Assembly (NCBI GenBank): GCA_019359375.1
Contig: JAHHHL010000001.1
Span: forward strand, 1 to 64,000
DNA: 64,000 nt
Source: Lyngbya sp. HA4199-MV5
GTDB lineage: Bacteria > Cyanobacteriota > Cyanobacteriia > Leptolyngbyales > Leptolyngbyaceae
Reading direction: 5' to 3'
Of this stretch, positions 1-8,370 are shown in pieces. Numbering within the stretch: position 1 is the first letter of the stretch; each line of letters starts with the position of its first letter. A program made the position numbers and the translations under genes. The notes beneath the pieces were generated by a model. The model did not search any database, was not told the origin of the DNA, and saw only the letters and a program-made list of their open reading frames with translations.

Positions 1-150
1 ATTTCGCAACCCTAAAGTGGATAACAAGAAGTCTGCTTAATCGCTGATGGCGTTGTTCCTGCCATCTCACTCACTTCTTGCAAGGAGTTGAGCCGTTCCC
101 ACGTGCCGTTAGTCTAAACTCCAGTTATTAGGTTCTCCGGTTCTTCACTC

Positions 151-687
151 ATGTCAACTCCTTTTTCTCAACGTTGGGTTGCTCTACTGGCAGCGCCTTT
201 AGTTACGTTTAGCGCTGGTACACTTCATCGGGCACCAGCAACGGCTGCAAATGGACAAATCACATCGGCAACGGTGCAGGGTGAAGCAGTTGCCCAGCGA
301 TCGTCTGGTTTGATCACCCAGCGATCGTCCGGTTTGATCGCCCAGCGATCGTCTGGTTTGATCGCCCAGCGATCGCGGATTCAGCGAGTACGATTTGCTC
401 CTGGAGCTGACTCTGCCACCATCAAGGCGAGTGTCGTGAATGGCACACGAGACCTGTATCTCGTCGGCGCGCAGAAAGGACAGGTGATGAGCATTCGCAT
501 TGTCTCGCTGGAAGACAACGCCGTGTTTGATGTGGTGGCACCCCTCACTGGCGCAGGTAAACGGCAGACGCTGAAGCAAGAAGCGTTCACCTGGAGTAGC
601 ACCCTGTCTGCAACGGGGGATTACCAGATTGTGGTCGGTTCTACGCGAGGCAACGCCAGCTACCGTTTGCAAGTCACCATTCGGTAG
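151..687 (+). CDS. secreted protein with QRSSGLIA repeats and PPC-like domain
   Basis: A 178-residue protein with an N-terminal signal peptide (hydrophobic residues about 10-25, Ala-rich cleavage region near 30-33). Three tandem octapeptides of the type QRSSGLI(A/T) plus a partial fourth occupy residues 49-76. The remaining ~100 residues look like a small beta-sandwich: a run of short beta strands ending in a GDYQIVV..GNASYRLQV pattern that resembles pre-peptidase C-terminal (PPC)-like domains. It is probably exported to the periplasm or outside the cell. No catalytic residues are visible and the function is unknown. The ATG at 151 is chosen because it begins the signal peptide. The gene converges on the next one, with a hairpin between. 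Confidence 0.7.
   Translation: MSTPFSQRWVALLAAPLVTFSAGTLHRAPATAANGQITSATVQGEAVAQRSSGLITQRSSGLIAQRSSGLIAQRSRIQRVRFAPGADSATIKASVVNGTRDLYLVGAQKGQVMSIRIVSLEDNAVFDVVAPLTGAGKRQTLKQEAFTWSSTLSATGDYQIVVGSTRGNASYRLQVTIR
295..378 (+). repeat. 24-bp in-frame tandem repeat built on HIP1-like cores
   Basis: Three exact-length 24-bp units begin at 295, 319 and 343, with a partial fourth at 367. Each starts CAGCGATCG, which contains the HIP1 core, and encodes one QRSSGLI(A/T) octapeptide. The units differ by single bases only, so the expansion looks recent. Confidence 0.85.
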
Positions 688-696
688 ACAGCCTAA

Positions 697-728
697 AACC
701 TCCGATTTCTTGAAACAATCGGAGGTTT
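697..728. terminator. bidirectional hairpin between convergent genes
   Basis: A perfect 11-bp stem (AACCTCCGATT at 697-707 with its complement at 717-727) and a 9-base loop sit 10 bases after the stop of the secreted repeat protein. The flanking A and T bases are short, so terminator strength is uncertain. Its position between convergent genes supports termination of either one. Confidence 0.6.
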
Positions 729-813
729 GAAGTCCAGCTACAGCTTATCAGTCTGAAAGCCAGATGAGAAGCTCTTTTCACTTCTGGCTTCTGACTCCTG
801 AATTCTGCTGTAA

Positions 814-2397
814 CTATTTCGCGGTGCAAACGAGATTGAAGACGGTATTTTGAATCGTCGTCTTGAAATCAGGATCGCCGGGTGATGGGTTGGTCGTTAG
901 CCCTACTTTGACAGGGTTGTTGACGCGTCCCAGGCGGAAGAGGCTACCAATATCTCTGCGGAACAGCTCTTTTGCCGATAGCTGACCTGTCACGGTGTTT
1001 GGGTCGCCGTTGGTCAGGGTGGTTACTTCAAGATCGCGGAAGTCTTCAAAGTTGACAAAATTATTCCAAAGACTGGTTGCCGCCAGCGTGTCCCATAGGA
1101 ACAAGGTGTCAAAGACAAAGACACCAGGGGCTGGGCTGTTGGCAAATTGCAGGTTTTGGATAAATTGGGCTGGAGCAGTGGCACATTGAGAAGGATTGTT
1201 TCGCAGTCGATCGCCAAACCCTTGCAGTCTGGCTGAATCGGTCGCGTTGAGGGGCACGATCGTCACTGGAATCTTGGAGTTCAGCACTTTCGCTAACGCG
1301 ATCGCATCAATCCAAAAATTGAACTCAGCGTTGTTCAGTGAATTAAAAGCTTTCTTATGTTCCCCGGTTTGAATGTCCTGAAAGTTGGTGCCAGGGAAGG
1401 GCAAATGATGCATTCCAAAAATGTGTTCTCCAGCCTGAAAATAAATGTTGCCTGCTGTCCAGGTTGGGAACGGTTCATTTAACCGATAGTTGCCGTTGGC
1501 ATCAAAATTATCGGCTTTATTGGTATCCCATGCACCGCCCATAAAGCGCGTCGAAATGACTTTACTCAGGTCAGAAAGTTTGATCTTACGAGGGCAGCCA
1601 TATTCCTTTGGCTTGCGCTCAATTTTAGTGTAGGCTCTGGCTAAATTTGTCACCGGACCGACCGAGAGAATGGTCAAAGGGTTCTGATCGGTGTAAGCTT
1701 TACAGATCGATTCTGCGATAAAGTCAGAGGCTTTTTTGCGCGATCGAATGAGATTCAATTCTGGCAGGTTAAAGGTCGTCAGCGCCTTTTGTGCATTCGG
1801 CAAAACGTACTTCAAGGTTTCGTCGCGGAACGGTCGATTAAACTCATTCCAGCAGACAATATCGCGTTCAGAAAAGACAAATTCTTTGTGAAACAGGCAG
1901 GGTCCTAGCGCGGCTTTCCCTCCTACTGGCAACTGCACTTTGACTGGTGTTTTTCCTGTGCCAGGAACAGGCTTGCCAAACTCATCTGCTTCATTCGGCA
2001 CCGAAATTACTGCCGTGCGTTCGTCGCAGCCTGTGTAGATTTTGGCGCGATCGTATTGGGCGATTGAGAGAATTTTTTGCGTAATGCCGTCGATCGTTCC
2101 TTCTTCAGCACTAAAGCTTCCTAAGAGGGCTTGTTTCCGGTCTGGATACCCGTTGGAACCGTTGCAGTACGATTCTCCATTGGGTGCAGTTGTCACGCCA
2201 ATGAGCTTGACTGGTGGCGCTTCTCCTTGTGAAGCAAGGGCTAAAACTAGAACGGAATAATAGTCTTCAAACCCACCATCATGATCAAGAATCACGCGCA
2301 CAGGTTTAGCCGCGATCGCAGAGGGCAGACAAACAAGACTGGCGACTCCTGTTAAAATCAGACCCGCAAGTAGGGCTTTGAAAGTGGAACGAACCAT
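814..2397 (-). CDS. exported nucleoside hydrolase-like protein
   Basis: A 527-residue protein with a Sec signal peptide (first ~29 residues, ending SAIAA). The mature protein opens with an Asp cluster, VILDHDGGFEDYYS at about residues 34-47. This matches the N-terminal calcium-binding DxDxxxDD motif of inosine/uridine-preferring nucleoside hydrolases, which cleave the N-glycosidic bond of nucleosides. At over 500 residues it is much longer than the ~310-residue cytosolic enzymes and it is exported, so the substrate may differ. The frame is open to 2481, but the ATG at 2397 is preferred: it has a GAGGA ribosome site about 8 bases upstream and starts the signal peptide directly. Family assignment is fair, substrate unknown. 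Confidence 0.7.
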   Translation of the reverse strand: MVRSTFKALLAGLILTGVASLVCLPSAIAAKPVRVILDHDGGFEDYYSVLVLALASQGEAPPVKLIGVTTAPNGESYCNGSNGYPDRKQALLGSFSAEEGTIDGITQKILSIAQYDRAKIYTGCDERTAVISVPNEADEFGKPVPGTGKTPVKVQLPVGGKAALGPCLFHKEFVFSERDIVCWNEFNRPFRDETLKYVLPNAQKALTTFNLPELNLIRSRKKASDFIAESICKAYTDQNPLTILSVGPVTNLARAYTKIERKPKEYGCPRKIKLSDLSKVISTRFMGGAWDTNKADNFDANGNYRLNEPFPTWTAGNIYFQAGEHIFGMHHLPFPGTNFQDIQTGEHKKAFNSLNNAEFNFWIDAIALAKVLNSKIPVTIVPLNATDSARLQGFGDRLRNNPSQCATAPAQFIQNLQFANSPAPGVFVFDTLFLWDTLAATSLWNNFVNFEDFRDLEVTTLTNGDPNTVTGQLSAKELFRRDIGSLFRLGRVNNPVKVGLTTNPSPGDPDFKTTIQNTVFNLVCTAK

Positions 2398-2834
2398 AGA
2401 GATATCCTCACGCTTTTTAAGCGATGGCAATGAGTTGAACAATGAGTTCTCTGCCGGATATGCGTCTTCTTTTCTCAGCAAAGTCTAATCAAAAAAGCGC
2501 GCTGAATGCAGGTTGAATCCAACGACTTTTTCGTATCAGATCAGCAGTTGAGGGAAAATGCACCACCGCTACAGGATTGGGAAATTGGTGTTGCATTGTT
2601 CAAGCAGCCAACAATGTGGCTAAAGAAGAACAAGCGTTGACCAAACAATTCTGTGTGCTAGAGAGTATTCGTAGCATCATATTCGTAAGTGCCATGCAAT
2701 AAAGTTCAGGTGATAACAAATTCCCAACTTTAAAGAACTAAAATACTAAACCTAAGCTCTTTAAAGAAACGTTGAAGTAACCGTAATGGTGGTTGCGAAA
2801 ATCATTTTTTAATGCATCGCTTTGATTGCAAAGT
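2398..2834. other. spacer, no gene recognised
   Basis: This 437-base spacer lies upstream of the nucleoside hydrolase-like gene and downstream of the GspE-like gene; both are on the minus strand. I see no convincing reading frame, RNA structure or repeat. The part from about 2640 to 2830 is AT-rich and may hold promoter elements, but none is clear enough to name. Confidence 0.4.
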
Positions 2835-5039
2835 TTAGGAGTCGATCGCCAGTTTGCTGGCAGGTAAAACGCGACGGATTTCGGCGATCGTGGTGGTGCC
2901 TGTGGTCACTTTAGCGATCGCGGCTTTGCGGAACGAGTCGAATCCGGTCTCATTTAAGTAGGCAGTCAACTCGGATAGCGATCCCTCGTAGATGATTTGT
3001 CGCATCGTCGCATCCACATGGAGGAGTTCGATGATGGCTTCTCGCCCGGAGTAGCCAGAGTGGAAGCAGTGGGAGCAGCCACGCCCGTGTCTCCACGCCT
3101 GCGGGTTCGCCTCTGCCAAGCTGAGACCTAAAATCTGTAAGTCGCTTTCGGTTGGCGTATAGGGTTCGGCACAGTGAGGGCAAATGCGGCGCACTAACCG
3201 CTGGGCAACGACTCCCAGCAGGGCATCGCTGATTAAACCCGGATCGGGTCCCACATCGCGCAGTCGTGGAATGGCACCGATCGCATCATTCGTATGCAGA
3301 GTCGTTAAAACTAAATGACCTGTTAAAGCGGCTCTCACAGCCGTTTCAGCCGTTTCGCTATCACGAATTTCACCCACCATGATGATGTCGGGATCTTGTC
3401 GCAAAATTGCCCGCAGTCCCGCCGCGAAGGTCATGCCAGCGACTTCGTTGACTTGCGTTTGGGTAATGCTGGGCAGAATGTACTCTACCGGATCTTCCAC
3501 CGTGACGACGTTGACATGCTCGGTGGCGATCGCCTGCAAGCTGGTGTACAGCGTACTCGTTTTCCCGGAACCTGTTGGTCCTGTAAAAATAATCATCCCC
3601 TGCGGCTGCTGGAGCCAGCTTTTGTAAAGCGCCAACGCTTTTGCGGTAAAGCCCAGATCATCCATTGTGGAGAACGGATTTTGACGCGGCAGTAGGCGAA
3701 TGACAGCTTTTTCGCCACCAATGCAGGGCAGGGTACTCACCCGCAAATCCAGATCCAGGTTGGTGTTGGTCGCTGAGGCGTACTGTTCACTAATGCGAGC
3801 ATCCTGGGGTCGGCGGCTTTCTGAAATATCCATGTCTGCCATGACTTTGAGCGCGACGATCGTCCGACGGCTCACCTCTAACGGCAACCTGGTGACATCG
3901 CGCAAAATGCCATCAATGCGGTAGCGCACCCGCAAGCCTTCTGTCGTCGGTTCAAGGTGGATATCGCTGACCCGGTTGCGGACGGCGCTGGCAAGGATGG
4001 CTTTGATTTGGGCAATTTGGTTATTGGCTTGCGACAGGTCAAAGGCGGCTTCCCTGGTCAGGTTTTCTAGCTGAAGCGAGTCGTCGAGGGGCACGATCGC
4101 CTCAGTTGCTAATCCATCCGTCACGCGATCGTGCTGTTCCACATTGGCGATCGCTGGTTTGTGAGGCTGGCGTAGCGTTCGCTGACGATCTGGCTGCACA
4201 CGGACCTGGGCTTTGGCACGCGATCGACGGTCGATCGCCACTTTGAGCAACGGCACCTGAAGAAACAGCACCCAAAACAGATACAAGTATTTTTGATGCA
4301 GCAACTCCTGAAGCAATGCATCCAACGGGGACGTGGGACGAATGGCTGTCTGAGTTGATGGCTTTACACCCTCTACCGGAGGCGGTGCTGGGGAGGCTGG
4401 ACGCGATGGGCGCGGTTTGGGGATGAATCTGGGGCGATAAGCTTGACTGACCTCTTCAGGCAGCGAGGGTGGTGGCGGCAAAGACAGTGGGATTGATAGA
4501 GAGGGAAGCTTCGATAGGGAGGGAGGCTTCGGCTTGGCGGCAACTCTCCTGCGCGGTGCTAATTGACGGGGTGCAGGGGGACGGGGCACGGGCAAAACAT
4601 CGTCACTGGCAGGCGTTTGATCAGGCACAAGCTGTCCAGAGGGCACGGTCGGACGCTGCTTTGTAGAAGGCTTCGCACCAGGTGGTTGAGTCACTGGCGC
4701 AGTCGGCACAGGCAAGGGCGGTGAGACAGACGATCGCGGAGTCAGCGTGGTTACTGGCTCATCTTCATCGGAATCAACCGCAACGGGTGGGGACGACACT
4801 GAGCGCACAGTCGGTCTGACTGGAGATGTTGTCGTACCTGCTTGAGGCAGTTTTTTACCGCAGAATCGCGCTAAATCCTGAGTGCTCTGCCCTTCAATGC
4901 GTAGATAGCAGGTGGAATCGTAATCGCCTACGTCTTGCGCCGATACCTGAAGTTGTGCCAGGGTCTGAAGCACGATCGCAGGCAACACGATCGGTATTAC
5001 AGTACTGGTAAGCGTGACTAGCCGCAGAAATCGGAGCAT
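2835..5039 (-). CDS. membrane-anchored GspE/PilB-family ATPase with exported Pro-rich N-terminus
   Basis: A 734-residue protein. The last ~400 residues are a type II secretion/type IV pilus assembly ATPase: Walker A GPTGSGKTS near residue 488, Asp box and Walker B region after it (DPDIIMVGEIRD), and a C-terminal zinc-type CPHC...CSHC pair. The N-terminus is unusual. A signal peptide (about 1-35) is followed by a short two-Cys motif (CYLRIEGQ...LARFCG) and about 170 residues rich in Pro and Ser. A single hydrophobic segment near residue 250 (YLYLFWVLFLQV) is followed by Arg/Lys. This topology leaves the N-terminus outside and the ATPase in the cytoplasm. The N1E domain usual in PilB is not obvious. 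It could power a pilus- or pseudopilin-type secretion machine, perhaps with the hps pseudopilins in this window. Confidence 0.8.
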   Translation of the reverse strand: MLRFLRLVTLTSTVIPIVLPAIVLQTLAQLQVSAQDVGDYDSTCYLRIEGQSTQDLARFCGKKLPQAGTTTSPVRPTVRSVSSPPVAVDSDEDEPVTTLTPRSSVSPPLPVPTAPVTQPPGAKPSTKQRPTVPSGQLVPDQTPASDDVLPVPRPPAPRQLAPRRRVAAKPKPPSLSKLPSLSIPLSLPPPPSLPEEVSQAYRPRFIPKPRPSRPASPAPPPVEGVKPSTQTAIRPTSPLDALLQELLHQKYLYLFWVLFLQVPLLKVAIDRRSRAKAQVRVQPDRQRTLRQPHKPAIANVEQHDRVTDGLATEAIVPLDDSLQLENLTREAAFDLSQANNQIAQIKAILASAVRNRVSDIHLEPTTEGLRVRYRIDGILRDVTRLPLEVSRRTIVALKVMADMDISESRRPQDARISEQYASATNTNLDLDLRVSTLPCIGGEKAVIRLLPRQNPFSTMDDLGFTAKALALYKSWLQQPQGMIIFTGPTGSGKTSTLYTSLQAIATEHVNVVTVEDPVEYILPSITQTQVNEVAGMTFAAGLRAILRQDPDIIMVGEIRDSETAETAVRAALTGHLVLTTLHTNDAIGAIPRLRDVGPDPGLISDALLGVVAQRLVRRICPHCAEPYTPTESDLQILGLSLAEANPQAWRHGRGCSHCFHSGYSGREAIIELLHVDATMRQIIYEGSLSELTAYLNETGFDSFRKAAIAKVTTGTTTIAEIRRVLPASKLAIDS

Positions 5040-5115
5040 TGCACCAGGCGAGAGAAAGATTCAGGTGAAAGGTTGTAGCCGATCGCCATCACCAGCGAGT
5101 TGAAAGCCTCAGGCT

Positions 5116-5157
5116 TTTGGGCTAACAAGTTTGGGCTAACAAGTTTGGGCTAACAAG
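5116..5157. repeat. 14-bp tandem repeat, three units
   Basis: The unit TTTGGGCTAACAAG occurs three times head to tail with no mismatch (5116, 5130, 5144). It overlaps the 3' end of the weakly supported small frame at 5136-5510. Confidence 0.85.
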
Positions 5158-5510
5158 ATAGAGAATAGCAAACCGACATTAAAACCAAGTAATGCTGTGA
5201 ATTTTATCGATCCTGACTCAACTCTGTGAAGCGGGCGATCGCTCTCTACAGCCACATCATACAGGCACTGCAATCGGGTTGCTTCAGCAGTTGTCTGGCT
5301 CGTTCGACACGTTATTGCAACACGTATTGATAAGGGGGGTACGTCGATCGACTGCAACCCGATCGCCTCAATTTGAGGATCCCGCGTCCGAAAGGTAGGC
5401 AATAGTTCAAGCTGATCGGGATGCATGTCCAGTGTTTCGGTGGCAATCGTGTGCATAAACCCAGAGGCAAGCCGCATCTGCAAGTAGTGGTCATTGCCAT
5501 CTGGGGGCAT
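5136..5510 (-). CDS. possible small hypothetical protein
   Basis: A 124-residue frame of unknown function, with a hydrophobic C-terminal stretch (LLGFNVGLLFSILLA) that could be a membrane anchor. It has no clear ribosome site, no recognised domain, and its stop region lies in a 14-bp tandem repeat. It fills the space upstream of the GspE-like gene on the same strand. It may equally be non-coding; included with low confidence. Confidence 0.3.
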   Translation of the reverse strand: MPPDGNDHYLQMRLASGFMHTIATETLDMHPDQLELLPTFRTRDPQIEAIGLQSIDVPPLSIRVAITCRTSQTTAEATRLQCLYDVAVESDRPLHRVESGSIKFTALLGFNVGLLFSILLAQTC

Positions 5511-5701
5511 TCCAGTGAAGGGGGAGCGATCGACTTCATGATGCCAACCTCATGCGTCTCGCTTCGATTGTAGGCATGTGTAAGTTACTCTCGTCGAACA
5601 ACCTGAAAACTAACCGCAAGATTGTGATAGGGGCACAGGAATCAGATAGCCACGCGAGCGACGTTTTTCTACGCTGGAATTGTGATTAACCAGGAGCAAC
5701 C

Positions 5702-6334
5702 ATGTCGCGTTTATTGCACATTGATTCTAGTCCACGGGGCGACCGATCGCACTCGCGCAGACTCACTAAAGAATTCGTTGAGGCTTGGAAACACGCTCAT
5801 CCAACGGGTGTCGTTACCTATCGGGATGTGGGTCGCAATCCTGTTCCTCATGTTGATGAACCGTGGATTGCAGCGGCTTATACTCCACCAGAGCAGCGTA
5901 CCCCAGAACTTCAGGAGGCAATTCGCACCAGCGATCGACTGATTGACGAATTCCTAGCGGCGGATCTCTACGTTATCGGAGTTCCTATGTACAATTTCAA
6001 CGTTCCCAGTACGTTCAAGGCGTATATTGACCAAATCGTGCACGTCGGACGAACGTTTAACTTTGAGCCAGAAGATGCGGCAAATCCTTACAAACCACTT
6101 GTGTTGAGGAAGAAAATGTTGATTATCACGGCGCGTGGAGATTCTGGCTTTGGACCAGGCGAACGCAATGAGCTGATGAATCATCAAGATCCTCATCTAA
6201 GAACGGTCTTTGGCTTTGTTGGCATCACCGATATCACCTTTATTCATGTTGAAAACGATGAGTACGGTGGGCAAACATTAGCAGATTCGATCCTCGCTGC
6301 CCGCACCAAAATTACTCAATTGGTAGGAACGTAA
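5702..6334 (+). CDS. azoR: FMN-dependent NADH-azoreductase
   Basis: A 210-residue flavodoxin-fold protein of the AzoR family, which uses FMN and NADH to reduce quinones and azo compounds in the cytoplasm. The N-terminal phosphate-binding segment (IDSSPRGDRSHSRRLT, residues ~6-21) and the FMN-binding loop PMYNFNVPSTFKAYIDQI (~97-114) are well conserved, and length matches the family (about 200 residues). The ATG at 5702 has an AGGAG ribosome site six bases upstream. It stands alone; the downstream gene is over 300 bases away. The likely role is quinone detoxification. Confidence 0.9.
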   Translation: MSRLLHIDSSPRGDRSHSRRLTKEFVEAWKHAHPTGVVTYRDVGRNPVPHVDEPWIAAAYTPPEQRTPELQEAIRTSDRLIDEFLAADLYVIGVPMYNFNVPSTFKAYIDQIVHVGRTFNFEPEDAANPYKPLVLRKKMLIITARGDSGFGPGERNELMNHQDPHLRTVFGFVGITDITFIHVENDEYGGQTLADSILAARTKITQLVGT

Positions 6335-6452
6335 CAAGATGGAGCAACATCTGAATCATGTAGCAAAATTTTTAGCTTACTTGAGCTGTTGGTTGCGGTG
6401 ATACTCATCACCGTGATTGACTGACAAAACTCTCAAAACCCCGATGCTTGCG

Positions 6453-6505
6453 TAGGTTGGGTAAAGCCACTCCGGCATACCAGAAAAGCGCTAGCGTAAC
6501 CCAAC
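6453..6505. repeat. TAGGTTGGGT/AACCCAAC inverted repeat
   Basis: This is the only structured element seen in the 306-base spacer between azoR and the DUF1772 gene. It starts TAGGTTGGGT and ends GTAACCCAAC. The same inner motif occurs in the repeat at 48353-48485, so this may be a decayed fragment of that family. No gene is visible in the rest of the spacer. Confidence 0.5.
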
Positions 6506-6640
6506 AAGATCAAGGCTGGTGCCGGATTTCACGTTGTACTGCTACCCAGAAGCAAGCGACAACCCAGCCGACAAAAACGATTTGTCAGTCAACCAACATT
6601 CAGTGAGTTTAGTCGTTTGGCAGTCATCCACGGAGGCTTT

Positions 6641-7135
6641 ATGACCATTACTACCCACTCGCTTTTCGCCTTGAAGCTTCTTGCGGTATTGGGTTGCGGG
6701 CTAGCAGCAGGCGTTTTCTTTGCCTTTTCAACATTTGTGATGAATGCCCTTTCCCGTCTTCAACCAGCACAGGGCATTGCTGCTATGCAAGCCATCAACA
6801 TTACAGCGATTAATCCATTGTTTATGTTGATACTGTTTGGTACGGCTGCGCTGTGTCTGTTGCTAGCGGTCTCTTCTTTATTCAAATGGCAGCAACCCGG
6901 TGCAGTCTATCTGCTCGTGGGTAGCCTGCTCTATCTCATTGGCACAATGCTAGTGACGATCGCCTGCAACGTGCCCCTGAACGATGCTCTGGCAGCCGTC
7001 GAACCAACCAGTAGTGATGGTGCAACCCTATGGACTCGCTACCTTACAAACTGGACAACCTGGAACCATGTCCGGACGATCGCCGCACTTGCCGCTACTG
7101 CCGCTTTCACCCTTGCGCTCTGTGCGCGATCGTAG
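6641..7135 (+). CDS. DUF1772 family membrane protein
   Basis: A 164-residue integral membrane protein with about four hydrophobic segments (roughly residues 8-30, 50-72, 78-105, 138-160). The pattern GLAAGVFFAFSTFVMNALSR matches DUF1772, a family related to fungal anthrone oxygenases. No enzymatic function is established for bacterial members. The frame is open to a TTG at 6617, but the ATG at 6641 is preferred because a GGAGG ribosome site (6632-6636) precedes it at normal spacing. It is probably monocistronic. Confidence 0.7.
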   Translation: MTITTHSLFALKLLAVLGCGLAAGVFFAFSTFVMNALSRLQPAQGIAAMQAINITAINPLFMLILFGTAALCLLLAVSSLFKWQQPGAVYLLVGSLLYLIGTMLVTIACNVPLNDALAAVEPTSSDGATLWTRYLTNWTTWNHVRTIAALAATAAFTLALCARS

Positions 7136-7230
7136 CAACCTGTGTGGAGTTGCATTGCACAATGTTGTTTAGATACTTCTCCAAGAGGTTCTATATTTCA
7201 ATATTGGGCAAGACATAAGCGTCTCAGAAA

Positions 7231-7974
7231 TTAATTAATAATTTCTCCCTGGTTATTTGCCAATTTCTCACGCCATTTTTGGAGTTCTTCAGGTGTTTGT
7301 CTCCCCCAATCTGTCGCTTCGCCAACAATTTTTAATGGTGCTTGGGAGCGATATGAGCGTGTCGGGTTGCCCGGAAATTTTTTGTCTGTAACATTTGGGT
7401 CATTTTCAAACGTCCCTGTCGGTTCAACGATATAAACACGTTCACGTCCATCGCCTTTTGCTAATGCAGCAGCAAGTCCCGCTACATTAACAAGGGCTGT
7501 AAAATAAATGTGATTCATTTTGAGTTCAGCTTTGTAATTAGAGTTGCCCCCTGCTATCAGCAAATCACCAACCGACAAATCTGCCTTCGTTCCATGATAA
7601 AAAGAACCTTTGGCAGAAGGCTTGTCGTTCAATGAGGCTGCTAGTTCATAATTAGTTTTTGCCTTGTCAAAGTCGCTTAAGTCCTCATAGCACTTAGCAA
7701 TGTTTGCATAGAGAGAAGGAAAAGCACTCTTAACAGAGTCGTCATTTATGTTTAAGGCAAACTGCAAAGCTGCTTCAAGCCATCTTAGTCGATCAGAAAC
7801 ATTTTTTTGATGTCGAGCTACATAATAAGCTGAAATAAATTTTTCAAAGTCATATATCGCTTCGTTCCAGGCTTGAAGAAATAGCTCACTTGCTTCTTCG
7901 GGTTTGCCTTTGTCTTCCATACTCATACCTTGAAGACAACGTTTAACCACATTGTTGCTTGGGTTGAATTCCAT
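7231..7974 (-). CDS. TPR-domain fusion to rifampin ADP-ribosyltransferase (Arr)
   Basis: A 247-residue two-part protein. Residues ~1-118 are helical TPR-like repeats (EASELFLQAW, ALQFALNIN, ANIAKCYEDLSDFDKAK). Residues ~124-240 are a complete Arr domain, the enzyme that ADP-ribosylates rifamycins using NAD+. Diagnostic blocks are FYHGTKADL, YIVEPTG, DPN.TDKKFPGNPTRSYRS and a VGEATDW tail. The three residues described as key in mycobacterial Arr (His19, Tyr49, Asp84) map to His127, Tyr157 and Asp192, a constant offset of 108. Stand-alone Arr is ~140 residues, so the N-terminus is an addition. ATG 7974 has an AGGAG site about 11 bases upstream. The region is AT-rich and lacks HIP1, suggesting transfer. 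The natural target may not be an antibiotic. Confidence 0.85.
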   Translation of the reverse strand: MEFNPSNNVVKRCLQGMSMEDKGKPEEASELFLQAWNEAIYDFEKFISAYYVARHQKNVSDRLRWLEAALQFALNINDDSVKSAFPSLYANIAKCYEDLSDFDKAKTNYELAASLNDKPSAKGSFYHGTKADLSVGDLLIAGGNSNYKAELKMNHIYFTALVNVAGLAAALAKGDGRERVYIVEPTGTFENDPNVTDKKFPGNPTRSYRSQAPLKIVGEATDWGRQTPEELQKWREKLANNQGEIIN

Positions 7975-8370
7975 CGTTATTTTATCTCCTAATTATCGTA
8001 ATATCGCTGTATTCTAGGCAATTACTAGACAGAGTAGTAGGGTACTCTATCAACCTGGTAGGTGATAGAAGCTTGACGACCATTCATAAAGCCAACTGAG
8101 ATCCCTTGTTTCTACAAAAGCTCACTACTGCCCGTGTCACCTGCGCCTACAATACGTTGTGAAGTTGGTGAGTCGGAAATCCGAAGCCAGTTGCAGCAAT
8201 TTCGAGTCAGCTATCGCTTGCTTTCAAACACCTTTCCAGGTTTGGTCTTAGCTATAGATCAGATTTTTGCAGAGCGCAACCAACAGTAATATTAGTAGGA
8301 TTAGCAATACCCCCTTACTAACCTATTGACTGCGGTTAGCAAAGCAGCATTGTGGCTTGTTGCTAGGTGG
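7975..8370. other. spacer, no gene recognised
   Basis: This is a 396-base spacer between two minus-strand genes of the accessory patch. I see only short frames in conflicting phases and no clear hairpin, repeat or promoter. Confidence 0.4.

Noticed and set aside
1-40. Open frame from the window edge ending in TAA at 38-40, possible 3' end of an upstream gene
   Set aside because: Only a dozen codons are visible and they match nothing I recognise, so it cannot be supported.
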